Position numbers and translations under genes: made by a program. The notes under the pieces were generated by a model that worked only from the letters and a program-made list of their open reading frames with translations, had not been told where the DNA came from and made no database searches. This document shows positions 36,480 through 46,636 of a stretch of 64,000 bases of DNA, piece after piece; position 1 is the first letter of the stretch; each line of letters opens with the position of its first letter. The DNA is from Taxillus chinensis (lineage: Eukaryota > Streptophyta > Magnoliopsida > Santalales > Loranthaceae). The stretch is taken from NCBI GenBank assembly GCA_023512835.1, contig CM042092.1, positions 13,118,498-13,182,497 of the forward strand. Reading direction: 5' to 3'.

Positions 36480-37130
36480 TAGGATCAAAGAAGATGGCAA
36501 AAGACATGAATATGAAGGCCTCTACACTCTTGTTATCCCATTATCTCTATTTGTTGCTTGCTTTAGTGTTACATTTCCCTTTGAGGAGCATTGTAAATTG
36601 GGTCATCCGTCACTTTCATTGCTAGTTTTATTTATAATTTGTCATGTTTCTTTATCATCGCCTTAGTTCAAGTTCATTGCCTTAGTTCAAGTTTATCACC
36701 TTAGCTGTGTCAGTATGCAAAACACCATTGCCTTAGTTCAAGTCCAAGAATCAATAAACATGCTAGTGTTTCTTTTGAATTAGTTTATTATGATGTTTGG
36801 GGTCCTTGTCTTATTGTGTCTAAATTTGGATTTAAATATTTTGTTACATTTGTGATGACTATTTCGTGTTACTTAGTTGTATTTAATAAAAAGTCATTCT
36901 ACATTGTTCCAAATTTTTATGCATTTTTTGTTGAAATCAAAACTTAATTCTTATGCATTGTTTTATGCGGTGATAATATCAAAGAATATACGTAAATCTT
37001 GTTTCAAAAATTTATAGTTCAAAATGGCATGCTTCATGAGACTTTCTATGTTTATATTTCATCTCAAAATGGGGTGATTATATATGAGAATAAACATTTC
37101 CTTGAAACTGCTTGTGTTCTCTTACTTTAA
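36480..37130 (+). pseudogene. Degenerate copia integrase fragment
   Basis: Plus-strand reading recovers copia integrase landmarks in order despite stops: FEEHCKLGHPSLSLL (pre-integrase histidine motif) near 36580, FELVYYDVWGPCLIVSKFGF near 36770, FVTFVM near 36845, and a shifted QNGV-like segment near 37060. No LTRs were found next to it. It is an old fragment of a second copia insertion. Confidence 0.7.
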
Positions 37131-39228
37131 ATTAATATTCCTAAATCCTTTGAGCTGATGCAGTTTCTACTGCATTTTTTTAATTAACCGCATATTTGAG
37201 TCCTTTTAAGACAAACATGCATATGAAGGAAACCTTAAGAGAAAGGATGAATATTTGCAACCTTGTTTGGAAAATATTCGCTCCTTCGTTCACATGCCAA
37301 CTAAAACAAGTCCAACTTAAACTAAACATATCTAATTCACCACTCCATAACCTCACCACATTGCAAGTTTGACCTTCTCGTGATGAACTTGTACTCAAAC
37401 CCATATTTTAGCTAGAGTTTGACCAAAACCAACCCATACCAATAGTTTATCAACAATGTAAAACTTCTAGACTAATTTTTCTTAAAAACAACATCAAATT
37501 AAACTCAAAACATGATAGAACAATATTATATGCACCATATAAATTCGTTTAACCCAAGAAAAACATACATTTTAAGAGCCTTAATTCACATATCAACAAA
37601 TATCTAATAATACCAGCATGAACCCTAATTCATGTTCCTTGAAACCATCAAACTAATTAACAAGGGTACAAATACCATATTAAACATAATCTAACAATTA
37701 TATATTAATTCCACTATAAGCTAGTATGTTATTCGAGTACAAACTTTGCTAACTATGATAAGGATAAAAATTCCACTACAAGTTATGTTTTCACTATGGT
37801 CGGAAGGGTTGTCTTCAGAAAAGTGAGACAAAAATCTATTATTTCCTTTACTATGCAATTGAAGTTTGTATCATTCTTCACAACCACTACTCAAGGGGTA
37901 TGGCGCTGAAACCTCATACGGAAGCGAATGTGTTTGATTTTATAGATAGATCCATATAGATGTACTACGATAATTGTTTGTTAATAAGAATAGGTAACTA
38001 ATGATATCTACTCACATGTTTTAAAGGAAGTACTGTGAAATAAAGATATTAAGTAAAGGTGGCAGACACATTAATTAAAGGTTTGCATCCATGTGTGTTG
38101 GAGTAAGACATACAAAGCATGAACCGGCAACATCGTAGAATGCTATGTTTTAACTTTTAAGTGGGAGTCACCCCGTTTGTGCATTTGTAAGGAAATTTCA
38201 AAAAGTTGTGTAAACTTTAAACATTAGCATGGCAAAGAGGCCAATAAAATAAGACATATAGATGTGTAAATTAGAATAATAAAGTCTTCCTTGGTAACAA
38301 ACGGGAGAAAATGACACCAAAGGAAAAAAGAATAGGGGCCAAAAGAGATAAATGTATGTTTTTAATGTTATAGGCTTTGCCGCTACCACATTAAACCTAT
38401 TAGTAAAATGGACAACATTTGTGACCAAAGGTGGTTTTGTCATGATCAATTAAGAGGATTATTTTGGTCTTTTAGGATGACTAGATATATAGTGCGTTTT
38501 TATTTTTGTGATCTTCTCTCCAACCGCAAGCTAGTTATCTTATCGCTACCAAACGAAAACAATAAAATGTATAGAGGGCAAATAAAAGCAATATTTAAAC
38601 ATGTATAAAAATGGGTACACAAAAGGCTGGCAATGATTATGCCCAAAAGAATGTGGGAATTAATTTATTTAATTCCGATATGTGGCCATGTGGGCTAAAT
38701 TAATTAATTGTCAGATAAAAAACTAGTTCAATTTAGCGAGATTGTGAGGCTTTTATTTATAAAGATGAATTAGGATCATATGAGCTTATTGAGCTGATAG
38801 CCTCAATTCATGATTTGGTATGGCGAATGAGGCCAAGAGGTTCTCTTAATTATCGATGAGAATAAGCATTGAATTAGACAATGTTGCGGTGGTCAAAGAA
38901 GCTAAATCAGCGATGGAGGACGCTGATGAGAGAGTGTAGGGGCCACTCCCAATTGTGAGAGTCAAGGACCAACAGCTGTAGCTTTCTTCAATCCTGGTGT
39001 GGTGTGCGGCAATTCTTCAACCTTGGACAGCAGTTTGGTCTTGAACGGCAGCAGCCATGTGGACAGCAGTTGAAATTTAGTCTATAAAACCAGATTAAAA
39101 TTCACGTAAAAAATAGAAAGTTTTGTATATTATAGTATGGCGACTTGCGGAATAGTAAATTCGATTTCCTTCACACAAGCACCATATTGAATCACGTAAA
39201 AATGTTAGATTGTTTCTTAGATTGTTGC
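37131..39228. other. Repeat-rich intergenic DNA
   Basis: Near 38055-38115 the plus strand reads ADTLIKGLHP, like the extreme C-terminus of a copia RNase H, so the fragment at 36480 may be part of one deleted element. A segment at 38933-39075 recurs inverted at 46290-46405. No gene seen. Confidence 0.45.
38933..39075 (+). repeat. Dispersed repeat, inverted partner at 46290-46405
   Basis: Starts GAGTGTAGGGGCCACTCCCA; the reverse complement of 46290-46405 starts GAGTGTGGGGGCTACTCCCA. They stay alignable through CAGTTTGGTCTTGAACGGCA versus CAGTTTTGGTCTTGGACGGC, with one insertion of about 25 bp here. Confidence 0.75.
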
Positions 39229-39535
39229 ATGCGCGTGTTTGCAGATCCCAACAGAGAGATATTCAGGCTGAATTTTCTTTATGCCCGTGTAAAAATGTTG
39301 ATACCCATGATCAGAATGTGGTTCTGATTGAAAATAGCATGCCCCGAGAAGCTAAATAAGTAACGTACTCTTATGTCTTAATATCTTATCCTTCGTTGAT
39401 GTTTACAGGAGGTTGCAGATCATGGATCGGAGTTCTGGATTCGATGAAGAGCGAAGAAGAAGCACCGGGTCCGGCAGCTTCATCTTCACCGTCATCAGAT
39501 TACAAAAAATCAACTCCTATATATGTCAGGTAACT
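39229..39535 (+). other. Possible exon remnants of an unidentified gene
   Basis: Two plus-strand pieces look protein-like: 39247-39352 (QQRDIQAEFSLCPCKNVDTH, then DQNVVLIENSMPREAK, then a stop) and 39411-39530 (SWIGVLDSMKSEEEAPGPAA, then SPSSDYKKSTPIYV). Both follow CAG or ACAG acceptor-like sites, and the second ends at a GTAAC donor-like site. I cannot name the family, and no flanking exons were found, so this may be a stranded gene relic. Confidence 0.3.
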
Positions 39536-41415
39536 GTACTTCTCCTCCTGGTGAGACCGGGTAGGAATTCACCACGTCTCCAAAAGATTAGGAGTTGGAA
39601 ATTCCTATCCGGGTACTTCCCTTCTGCAACCCTCCCACTTTGCTTGGACACATGCAGATGCCTCTGTTTGTTGCACTGGAATGGCTTAGTAATTAATGGC
39701 CACCTGATTTGGGGTACCAAAGCGTTATTGGATAAACTCTACTGCTAGTAGTGGACAGAAATCTTGGTCTCCTACTCCCTACTGTGTGCTCTCGATTCAA
39801 CTTCAGGACTGAAGAAAGAGTGGCAAAACTTAAAGTGGCAAGACACTGGATCCCATGTTTTTTGTTAGTTAGTATACCTCTGCTGTCACAATTTATACAG
39901 GCCCATTAACTCATTCCTCGTACACTGTTATTTTGGCATCTTAATTTTTTTAAAATAAGTTAAAAACGATTTAAGTTCGGATGATATTAAAAATTATATG
40001 GGTCGGTGCCCCGTGGTGTTATATTCTATTACCGTATTGTCTTATATTCTATTATATATTATATAGTATATAGTATATATTTGTTTTATGGTTGTTTTCG
40101 CTGCCGTTCTTGGAAGATGGTTCATCATTATCATTGACTCAGTGGTTGGTGCCTGAACGTTCGTGCGTGCTAGTTTCGTTTCGTGTTCGACAATGGTGAA
40201 GTTCGTCTCTTTTATTTATATTTGTTTTGTTCTTAAAAAAAGAACACCCGGGTTATGTTTTTATTTCCCCCTTTTTCCTCAACAAATCAAACAGATTTTC
40301 GAGGAACACTGTCGGTTGTTTTGGTTTTGCTCCCACTTATGTTTTTTCTTTGTTCGTCAGTGGTTTGTGTTAGTTGAAAGCGTTGCATTGTGTCTGCCGT
40401 CTCAATGTTTCATTAATTAACCCTAGTGTTGAAGTTTCCTGATGCGAGATTTTCCATTTTGGCGGCCTTTTATTTTGTTTCCTTATCTATGATTTTTTTT
40501 GGGTATTATTAGGCACCCTAATTCCCGGAGTTTCCTATTCCTAGTTTTTTTTTGGGTCTTAGTTTCCAATTTTTCACTTTTTCCCGATTCCTGTTGTTCC
40601 TAGTTTCTTATTTTGCATTAGTTTCCTATTTCCTATAGAGTTATTTATCTATATATAGGTAGCCCATGTAGTCCTATTAGAGTTAAAACTTATTATTCAA
40701 GTTTGAGATCAGCTAGACGCACGGGTTTAGTTGCATTGTTGCTGGTTTCATAGTGAATAGATTAAGCTGCTTTTCGTTTTGGTTGGAGGTTGTGGACGGT
40801 GAAAGGCGTTGAAGGGCGCCAGAGAAAAAGCGAGTACCCAAGAATCAAGATGCCCGGGTGAGAGCTCCAGTCAATCTATCGTCTTCTTCTGTTATTTATA
40901 GATATTTGAACGCCCTACAAATTTCCAGCCTTTAGATGAAGTCTGCGATTTTAATGGGGACTGCTGCTATCGCTAGCGTCACTTATGGGGTGTTTAGTAT
41001 GCTTTTTCGTTTTTTGTGTCATCTCAGGGGTTTTTAGGTTTTATTATTTGAATTTTTATTGAAATTGGAGTTTGAATTTTATGTTTTAAAAACAAATTTT
41101 ATTTGTCAGGGAGAAAATGAGTTATAAAAATAATGTGTTTTTAAAAACTCAAGACGTACTAAAATTGATAAAACATAAAATGACGAGGCCAAGTAAATCA
41201 TTTTTTAAATAATTAAATATTTAATTTTTTTAACTATTTGAAAAAACAAATAACTGAAATATATTTAGATTACACCGGAATTTAGATTATCCTTAATTTA
41301 ATTCTTTACAAGTTTTATTTACTTGGTGTGATCATATTGCGTGAGATTATTAGATTGGTAACTTTGTTATTATAATAAATATCAATGATTTTTGAGAGTT
41401 GTAATTGAGGTCTCA
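39536..41415. other. Intergenic DNA with LTR-like and MITE-like pieces
   Basis: Around 40630-40760 a TATATATAGGTAGCC motif followed by a leader-like stretch resembles the promoter/R region of a copia LTR, but no partner was found. At 41028-41110 a copy of the AT-rich MITE-like family appears (TTTTTATTGAAATTGGAGTT). Confidence 0.4.
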
Positions 41416-42155
41416 GTAACAATTCAAGTTTCTCATAGTACGATATTATTCGATTTAGGGCTCAAGTTCAATCTCCGATTTTATTCTTAGCAATGCAACT
41501 CATGCACCCCAAAACACATCGTGACAGGAGAAGTATTCAGACCCTCTTATGAGGCACACTTCGTTCTCCTCCTCAGCCGATATAGGACTTGCAAAGTCCT
41601 CAGATTCCACAATCCACCCCCCTTAGCAGGTCCATGTCCCTTTGGGATTATGGAACACCGATCCGGTCCCCAGCTCTAATAACATATGTAACATTCCAAG
41701 TCTCCCGTAGCATGATATTGTTTGGTTCAGGGCCCAAGCTTAATTCCCTATTTTGTTTTTGGCAGTGCAACCCATTCACTCCAAAACGCATTGTGTCAGG
41801 AGAGATATACGCCCTTTTATGAGTCATGCTTCGTTCTCCTTCTCAGCTAATGTGGGCCTTGTAAAGTTCTCGAACTTTACAATTCATCCCTGTTAGGAGG
41901 CCTATGTTCTCGTGGGACTATGACATATTGATCTAGTGCTCAGCTTTGATACCATCTGTAACAGTTTAAGTCTTCCGTAACACGATATTGTCCGGTTTAG
42001 GGTCCAAGCCTAATTTACGGTTTTATTCTTGGCAGTGTAACCCATGCACCTCAAAATGCATCGCGCCAGGAGAGGTATCCACGTCCTCTTACGAGGCACG
42101 CTTTGTTCTCCTCTCTAGCCAATGTGGGCATTGCAAAGTTCTCAAACTCCACAGT
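41416..42155. repeat. Three tandem copies of a ~270-bp repeat
   Basis: Units start with GTAAC at 41416, 41688 and 41958 (spacing 272 and 270); the last is cut at about 200 bp. Each contains CGATATTRTYCG/TGATATTG, a GCAGTGCAACCCATGCACT-like block, GGAGAGGTATCCACG-like text, and CTTCGTTCTCCTCCTCAGCC-like text followed by a GTGGGC motif. The first two end with CAGCTYTRATAMCATMTGTAAC. Copies differ at many sites, so the array is old. The composition recalls dispersed plant repeats that carry a TTTGATACCATCTGTAAC junction. Confidence 0.85.
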
Positions 42156-42559
42156 TTCACAATAGAATGTTTAGCCAAGTAAGCTTTGTAGTAGTATGAT
42201 GAAAAGCATGATATTCGGTTTCTGCATTGGATAACAAAATTAAATTTTGCTTCTTACTTCTCTGTGTTACCAAATTACTACCTAAAAATAACACAGACTT
42301 AGAAGTAGACTTTTTTTATAATTTGAATTTAGAAAAGTCAGAATGTGTATCCTACAATATCTAAGTATATATTTGGAGAACATAATTCCTTTACTTAGAG
42401 AGGACTTTAGATATGTTAGAATATAATTTATAACGGTCATGTATCGATTATTCGAATTATGTATGAACTAATTTACAACACTAATTACATATGATATATC
42501 AAGTATAGTATAGGTCAAGTAGATTAATTTTTTTATTAACCTTAGATATTTCTCCCTAT

Positions 42560-43250
42560 TTGTTAGAATTTGATCGAGATAGATAGTTGGACCATGGTTC
42601 AGCTTAATAAAAGCATCTACAGGTTTATAGGCTAATTTTCAATTTCCGATTGGAGGTTTAAAACATGCTTTTGCTAAGAGAGAAAAATTTCCTACTTAGG
42701 CTGGAATATTTTAATGCCTAAAAAATATTTCAAAGTAAATCTTTTATCTCAAATTTCTTTGTCAAATAACACTAAAGTTTTTCATCTCATTTATGTATTA
42801 TCTATAATCTTGTCATCAACATAAATAATAAGTAAAGTGATATCACCATCATTTCTTTTATGAAATGATGTGTGATTACCCAATATGTCTGCATTGAGTT
42901 GCTCAATCAGGCAAACTAAACTCTTCGTGATTGTTTCAAATCATGTAACATTTTTTTAACTTGCATACCTTTGCTTCTTTTGATGTAAAATTTGAAAGAG
43001 AATACATGTACATCTCTTTCATCAAATTACCTTGAAGGAAAACATTTGTCGCATTAAAGTAATGGCTAGTCTAGATTAGCTTCAAGAAAGAATATGACTC
43101 CAACGGTACTCTTTTTTGGCTACATGAATAAATATTTCTTGCTAGTCGATCCTATATGTCTAAGTGTAATCTTTGATAACTAATCGGACCTTATATTTTT
43201 CAATCATCCCATTTGCCACTTTCTCCTTCTTTGAAAAGCTTAGTCAAACA
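42560..43250 (-). pseudogene. Degenerate copia reverse transcriptase fragment
   Basis: On the minus strand, with many stops, copia RT landmarks appear in order from 43250 down: STVGVIF and a worn substrate-binding region, VKKMLHDLKQSRRV (like LYGLKQSPRAW), LLIIYVDDKII (catalytic YVDD box) near 42810, FEIKDL, LGIKIF and LSQQKH-like text near 42680. No LTRs were found. It ends about 60 bases before the SUVH exon. Confidence 0.75.
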
Positions 43251-43351
43251 GGCCCTTATATTCTTAGTTTTAGTGTCTCCTCCTATTTAGAAAAGAATAA
43301 TTAAATTTGATGTGCTTGCAGGATTTTGTTTCAACTAGGAATTCAGTAGAT

Positions 43352-45727
43352 ATGCTTTCCAGTGAGGTGTCCAGCGATATAGCTCTCCCTTTTAGAAAGC
43401 GTAAAATGGATGTCTTAGTAAACAAAGATCATTGTTCTCCAATGGGCTTCAAGAGATCGAAGGTCAATGCTATACGCTCATTTCCAACTGCATGTGGACT
43501 ACTGATTGCATCACGAGTTAATTTAAAGTTGCATACTGAGGAAGGAAGGACATGTGATGGAGAGAAGTCACATCTGGCTGAAAAAGTTGTCCCAGAGCTC
43601 CAAACTATTACCCCAACTCCTGTTGTGCCAAAAAGCTTTCATGCCGGTTTCAGTGCTTCAAGTATTTCTCCTTTAGGGAACAAAATTTCAGTGGCTGAAA
43701 AGTTGAGTACTGAAAAAGATGCTCCACTGGAGCTGAGTCGAATTCATCCCACCAATGGTTCAGTGCAAGTTTGTGGCCTTGAGGATAGAATTATCAGAAG
43801 GTACGATGCCAGTTGTGTTGAAGGTATTGTTTCCAATGAAGTTGTAGGAAGCCCTTGTTTTCCAATGGGCTTCAAGCGATCAAAGGTTGATGCCATTCGC
43901 TCATTTCCAACTGCATGTGGATCACTTGCTTCACAAACCACTTCGAATCTGAAAACTGAGGATGATGGGTTAAAGTCCAAGGCTGAATCAAACTTCATTG
44001 AAGAGCCTTTCCCGGAGGGCTTTGTTTTAACTAATGCCGAAAAGTCTTTACCGAAAAAACACATGTCAATGGGGGACAATTCCAACAACCAAAAGAAGCA
44101 AAAGGTTAATTTTTTGTTCGGGGGGATTGTAAAAAGCAACGAGTTGGAATTAGCTCATGAAGTTGAGGAGAAAACCAGAATTTATGAAACCCCAGTTGAT
44201 CTATTAGCTGTTTCTAATTGCGACAAAGTGAAGGAGACAATAAATACGTTCCGAAATACTTGCAAGGAACTGCTGGAGCAGAGAAGAGTGGCAAAAAAGG
44301 TCAACATTTCAGGGATTTACATGGTAGTCACAGGGCTTCTCAAGAAGCGTGGGGAATGTATTAACACTAAAAAAATCTTGGGAGCAATTCCTGGTGTCAA
44401 GATTGGTGATCAATTTCAATTAAGGGCTGAATTAGTCGTTATTGGCCTTCATCACCAACTCATTTTTGGAATAGACACCATGACCAAGGATGGGCAAGCC
44501 GTGGCCACGAGCATTGTTGTGGCTTCGGGCCGTTATGCAGATGACATGGTGTCTACTGATGTTCTCATATATTCAGGGCATGGTGGGAATCCACTATATG
44601 GAAATAAGCAGATAGAGGATCAAAAACTTGTACGGGGAAATCTTGCACTGAGGAACAGCATGCTTGCAAATACCCCAGTGAGAGTCATTCGCAGTTTCCG
44701 TGTTTCAAGTTCGCATCCTTCGAAAGGTTTTAAGAACAGGAATAATATTGTCTATGATGGACTATACTACGTTGATCAATTCTGGCAAGAGAGGGGGATG
44801 TTAGGAAAATTGGTATTTAAATTTCAGTTGAAAAGAATGGCGGGTCAGGATGCATTGAGACTTGATCATAAAGTTCTCGATCAACATTTGAAGGCCACCA
44901 AACGGAGACACACCAAAACAAACAGGCATTATGAAAATGACATTTCTCTGGGGAAAGAGAGGATTGCCATATCAGCTATCAATAGTTTGGATGATGAGAA
45001 GCCCCCACATTTTGATTACATTACCACTGCAATGTACCCAAAATGGAGTAGCCAGCCTGCACCAAGTGGCTGCAATTGTATTGGTGGGTGTTCTGATTCA
45101 GAAAAGTGCTCCTGTGCAGCTAAAAATAGTGGAGACTTTTTATATAACCTTAAAGGGGAGATTGTGAGTGCGAAGTCATTGATTGTTTACGAGTGTGGTC
45201 CTTCTTGCAAGTGCTCTTCTTCTTGTCGCAATAGAGTCAGCCAACATGGGATCAAATTTCCACTTCAAATATTTAAAACTGAGACTAGAGGATGGGGTGT
45301 TCGATCGCGAGCTTATATCCCAATTGGGAGCTTTATATGTGAGTATGTAGGAGAAGTGCTTTCTCATAGGGAAGCTGAAAAACGATCTGGAAACGATGAG
45401 TACTTGTTTGATCTTGGAAATAAGTGCAAAGATTGTGATATTAATGGCAACATCAGTTTGCTAGATTCATGTTCTTTGGGAGGAACAAATGACGAGGGCT
45501 TTACCATTGATGCGGCAACAATTGGAAATGTTGGGAGGTTTATAAACCATAGTTGCTCACCTAACCTCTATGCACAGAATGTTCTTTATGACCATGATGA
45601 CAAAAGAATGCCCCATGTAATGCTATTTGCTACCAAAAACATTGCCCCAAACCAGGAGCTCACATATGACTATAATTATTTGGTGGGTCAAGTCCAGGAT
45701 GGTCATGGCAATGTAAAGAAAAAATGA
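43352..45727 (+). CDS. SUVH: SUVH histone H3K9 methyltransferase, stop before post-SET
   Basis: SUVH enzymes bind methylated DNA through their SRA domain and methylate histone H3 lysine 9, maintaining plant heterochromatin. The single coding exon gives 791 residues. Order: a duplicated N-terminal motif (GFKRSKVNAIRSFPTACG at 31-49 and again at 173-190); an SRA/YDG domain at about 345-500 (IPGVKIGDQF, VYDGLYYVDQFW); pre-SET with all nine cysteines (574-625); and SET (about 632-778) with GRFINHSCSPNL and ELTYDY. The product resembles the SUVH5/6 class. The frame ends KKK-TGA exactly where CYCxxxxC should start; that post-SET motif follows in frame. Start: a CTTGCAG|GATTTT acceptor precedes, so I infer a 5' UTR intron and an ATG at 43352; an in-frame ATG at 43310 is the alternative. 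The gene may be freshly disabled, or rely on readthrough. Confidence 0.88.
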   Translation: MLSSEVSSDIALPFRKRKMDVLVNKDHCSPMGFKRSKVNAIRSFPTACGLLIASRVNLKLHTEEGRTCDGEKSHLAEKVVPELQTITPTPVVPKSFHAGFSASSISPLGNKISVAEKLSTEKDAPLELSRIHPTNGSVQVCGLEDRIIRRYDASCVEGIVSNEVVGSPCFPMGFKRSKVDAIRSFPTACGSLASQTTSNLKTEDDGLKSKAESNFIEEPFPEGFVLTNAEKSLPKKHMSMGDNSNNQKKQKVNFLFGGIVKSNELELAHEVEEKTRIYETPVDLLAVSNCDKVKETINTFRNTCKELLEQRRVAKKVNISGIYMVVTGLLKKRGECINTKKILGAIPGVKIGDQFQLRAELVVIGLHHQLIFGIDTMTKDGQAVATSIVVASGRYADDMVSTDVLIYSGHGGNPLYGNKQIEDQKLVRGNLALRNSMLANTPVRVIRSFRVSSSHPSKGFKNRNNIVYDGLYYVDQFWQERGMLGKLVFKFQLKRMAGQDALRLDHKVLDQHLKATKRRHTKTNRHYENDISLGKERIAISAINSLDDEKPPHFDYITTAMYPKWSSQPAPSGCNCIGGCSDSEKCSCAAKNSGDFLYNLKGEIVSAKSLIVYECGPSCKCSSSCRNRVSQHGIKFPLQIFKTETRGWGVRSRAYIPIGSFICEYVGEVLSHREAEKRSGNDEYLFDLGNKCKDCDINGNISLLDSCSLGGTNDEGFTIDAATIGNVGRFINHSCSPNLYAQNVLYDHDDKRMPHVMLFATKNIAPNQELTYDYNYLVGQVQDGHGNVKKK
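43433..43921 (+). repeat. Internal duplication in the SUVH N-terminus
   Basis: About 66 bp at 43433-43498 (CSPMGFKRSKVNAIRSFP and following) recurs at 43856-43921 (CFPMGFKRSKVDAIRSFP and following), 423 bases later and nearly identical at DNA level. SUVH proteins normally have one such basic KRxKVxAxRxFPxxCG motif. Confidence 0.85.
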
Positions 45728-45769
45728 TGTTATTGTGAATCCCACGAATGTGCAGGGAGGTTGTATTGA
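45728..45769 (+). other. In-frame post-SET motif behind the SUVH stop codon
   Basis: Directly after the TGA at 45725-45727, the same frame encodes CYCESHECAGRLY and then TGA. This is the canonical post-SET zinc motif (CxCx4C) with its usual end. Relatives have a small residue, often Ser, where the stop sits; one C-to-G change in TCA would create TGA. Confidence 0.85.
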
Positions 45770-46064
45770 TTATTAATTATGGCCTTAGGAGGTTGTTTTT
45801 GGGTTGATGATGGAAAAATATGTTGAATTTGTTTAATTTAATTTAATGGTATCAGTTGACATGGTAATGGATCGGATCGGGTTCAGGTATTGTCTAATCT
45901 GAATATGTAGAGTTCTGTTTCAAATCTGACCTGATTTGGTGGTTTGGATAGTTCGGGACGAATCAGGTTGAGCAAGACTCATGTATGACTTGCTGGTTTG
46001 TTAGGGTGAGTCAAATCAGAATGAGACAATCCGGGTCGAAATGGGGCCGGGGCGGTCAATATTG
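45770..46064. repeat. Dispersed repeat between SUVH copies
   Basis: Text such as GGATCGGATCGGGTTCAGGT and CCGGGTCGAAATGGGGCCGG, ending ATTGTCATCCCTAG, resembles a common plant repeat. A related piece in the opposite sense seems to be at about 55380-55690 (GGGTACCCAACCCAAACCCG ... TGCATCCCTAA). Confidence 0.4.
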
Positions 46065-46410
46065 TCATCCCTAGGTAGGGTTGATCTCTATTGGGATCGC
46101 AAACACACATGCAAGAAATCTAAAAAAACAAAAGGGATTAACGTGATTCGGCAAGGTGCCTACGTTCACGGGAGAAGGGAGTCGGATTTATTATTTATCT
46201 CCAGCAAGCCGCCGCAAGATAATATACAGAGCTTTATTTCTCTCTGTTTTTCTCTCTTATTGTCTCATACAATACATGTGAGTTAATCCCGTTAGACTAG
46301 AAGTTGTTGTCCACCAGAGCTGCCGTCCAAGACCAAAACTGCCATCTAGGGTTGAAGATGATTGCCGACAGTCTTGACTCCCTAATTGGGAGTAGCCCCC
46401 ACACTCAGTT
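46065..46410 (-). repeat. LTR-like fragment
   Basis: The block TTAACGTGATTCGGCAAGGT followed by GCCTACGTTCACGGGAG matches in pattern the copia LTR text around 4208-4245 (ACGTGGTT ... CTACATGGGAGAG). Its right part (46290-46405) is the inverted partner of 38933-39075. It probably inserted between the SUVH gene and its tandem copy. Confidence 0.5.
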
Positions 46411-46636
46411 CCAAGATAAAGCTTCATAAAGCCAATATATTCACATTTATTGCAGTTACTGGGTTTATATTTACTTCGAATTTAAGGGAGATTCTTTAGT
46501 TAGCATTAACATTTGCAGTCCTCTTGAACCACAATAAAAAAAAAGGGTTCGTGCAGAGAGGAAAGCTTCAATAGTTACTGTTTTGTATTTTATCAGTGAC
46601 ATGGGGAAGTTTGATCTTGGTATTTAATTCATGTAG

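Noticed and set aside
36655..36745. Repeated TTAGTTCAAGT, like a tRNA T-loop
   Set aside because: No acceptor stem, D-loop or anticodon stem can be built around it. It is a short local repeat in copia debris.
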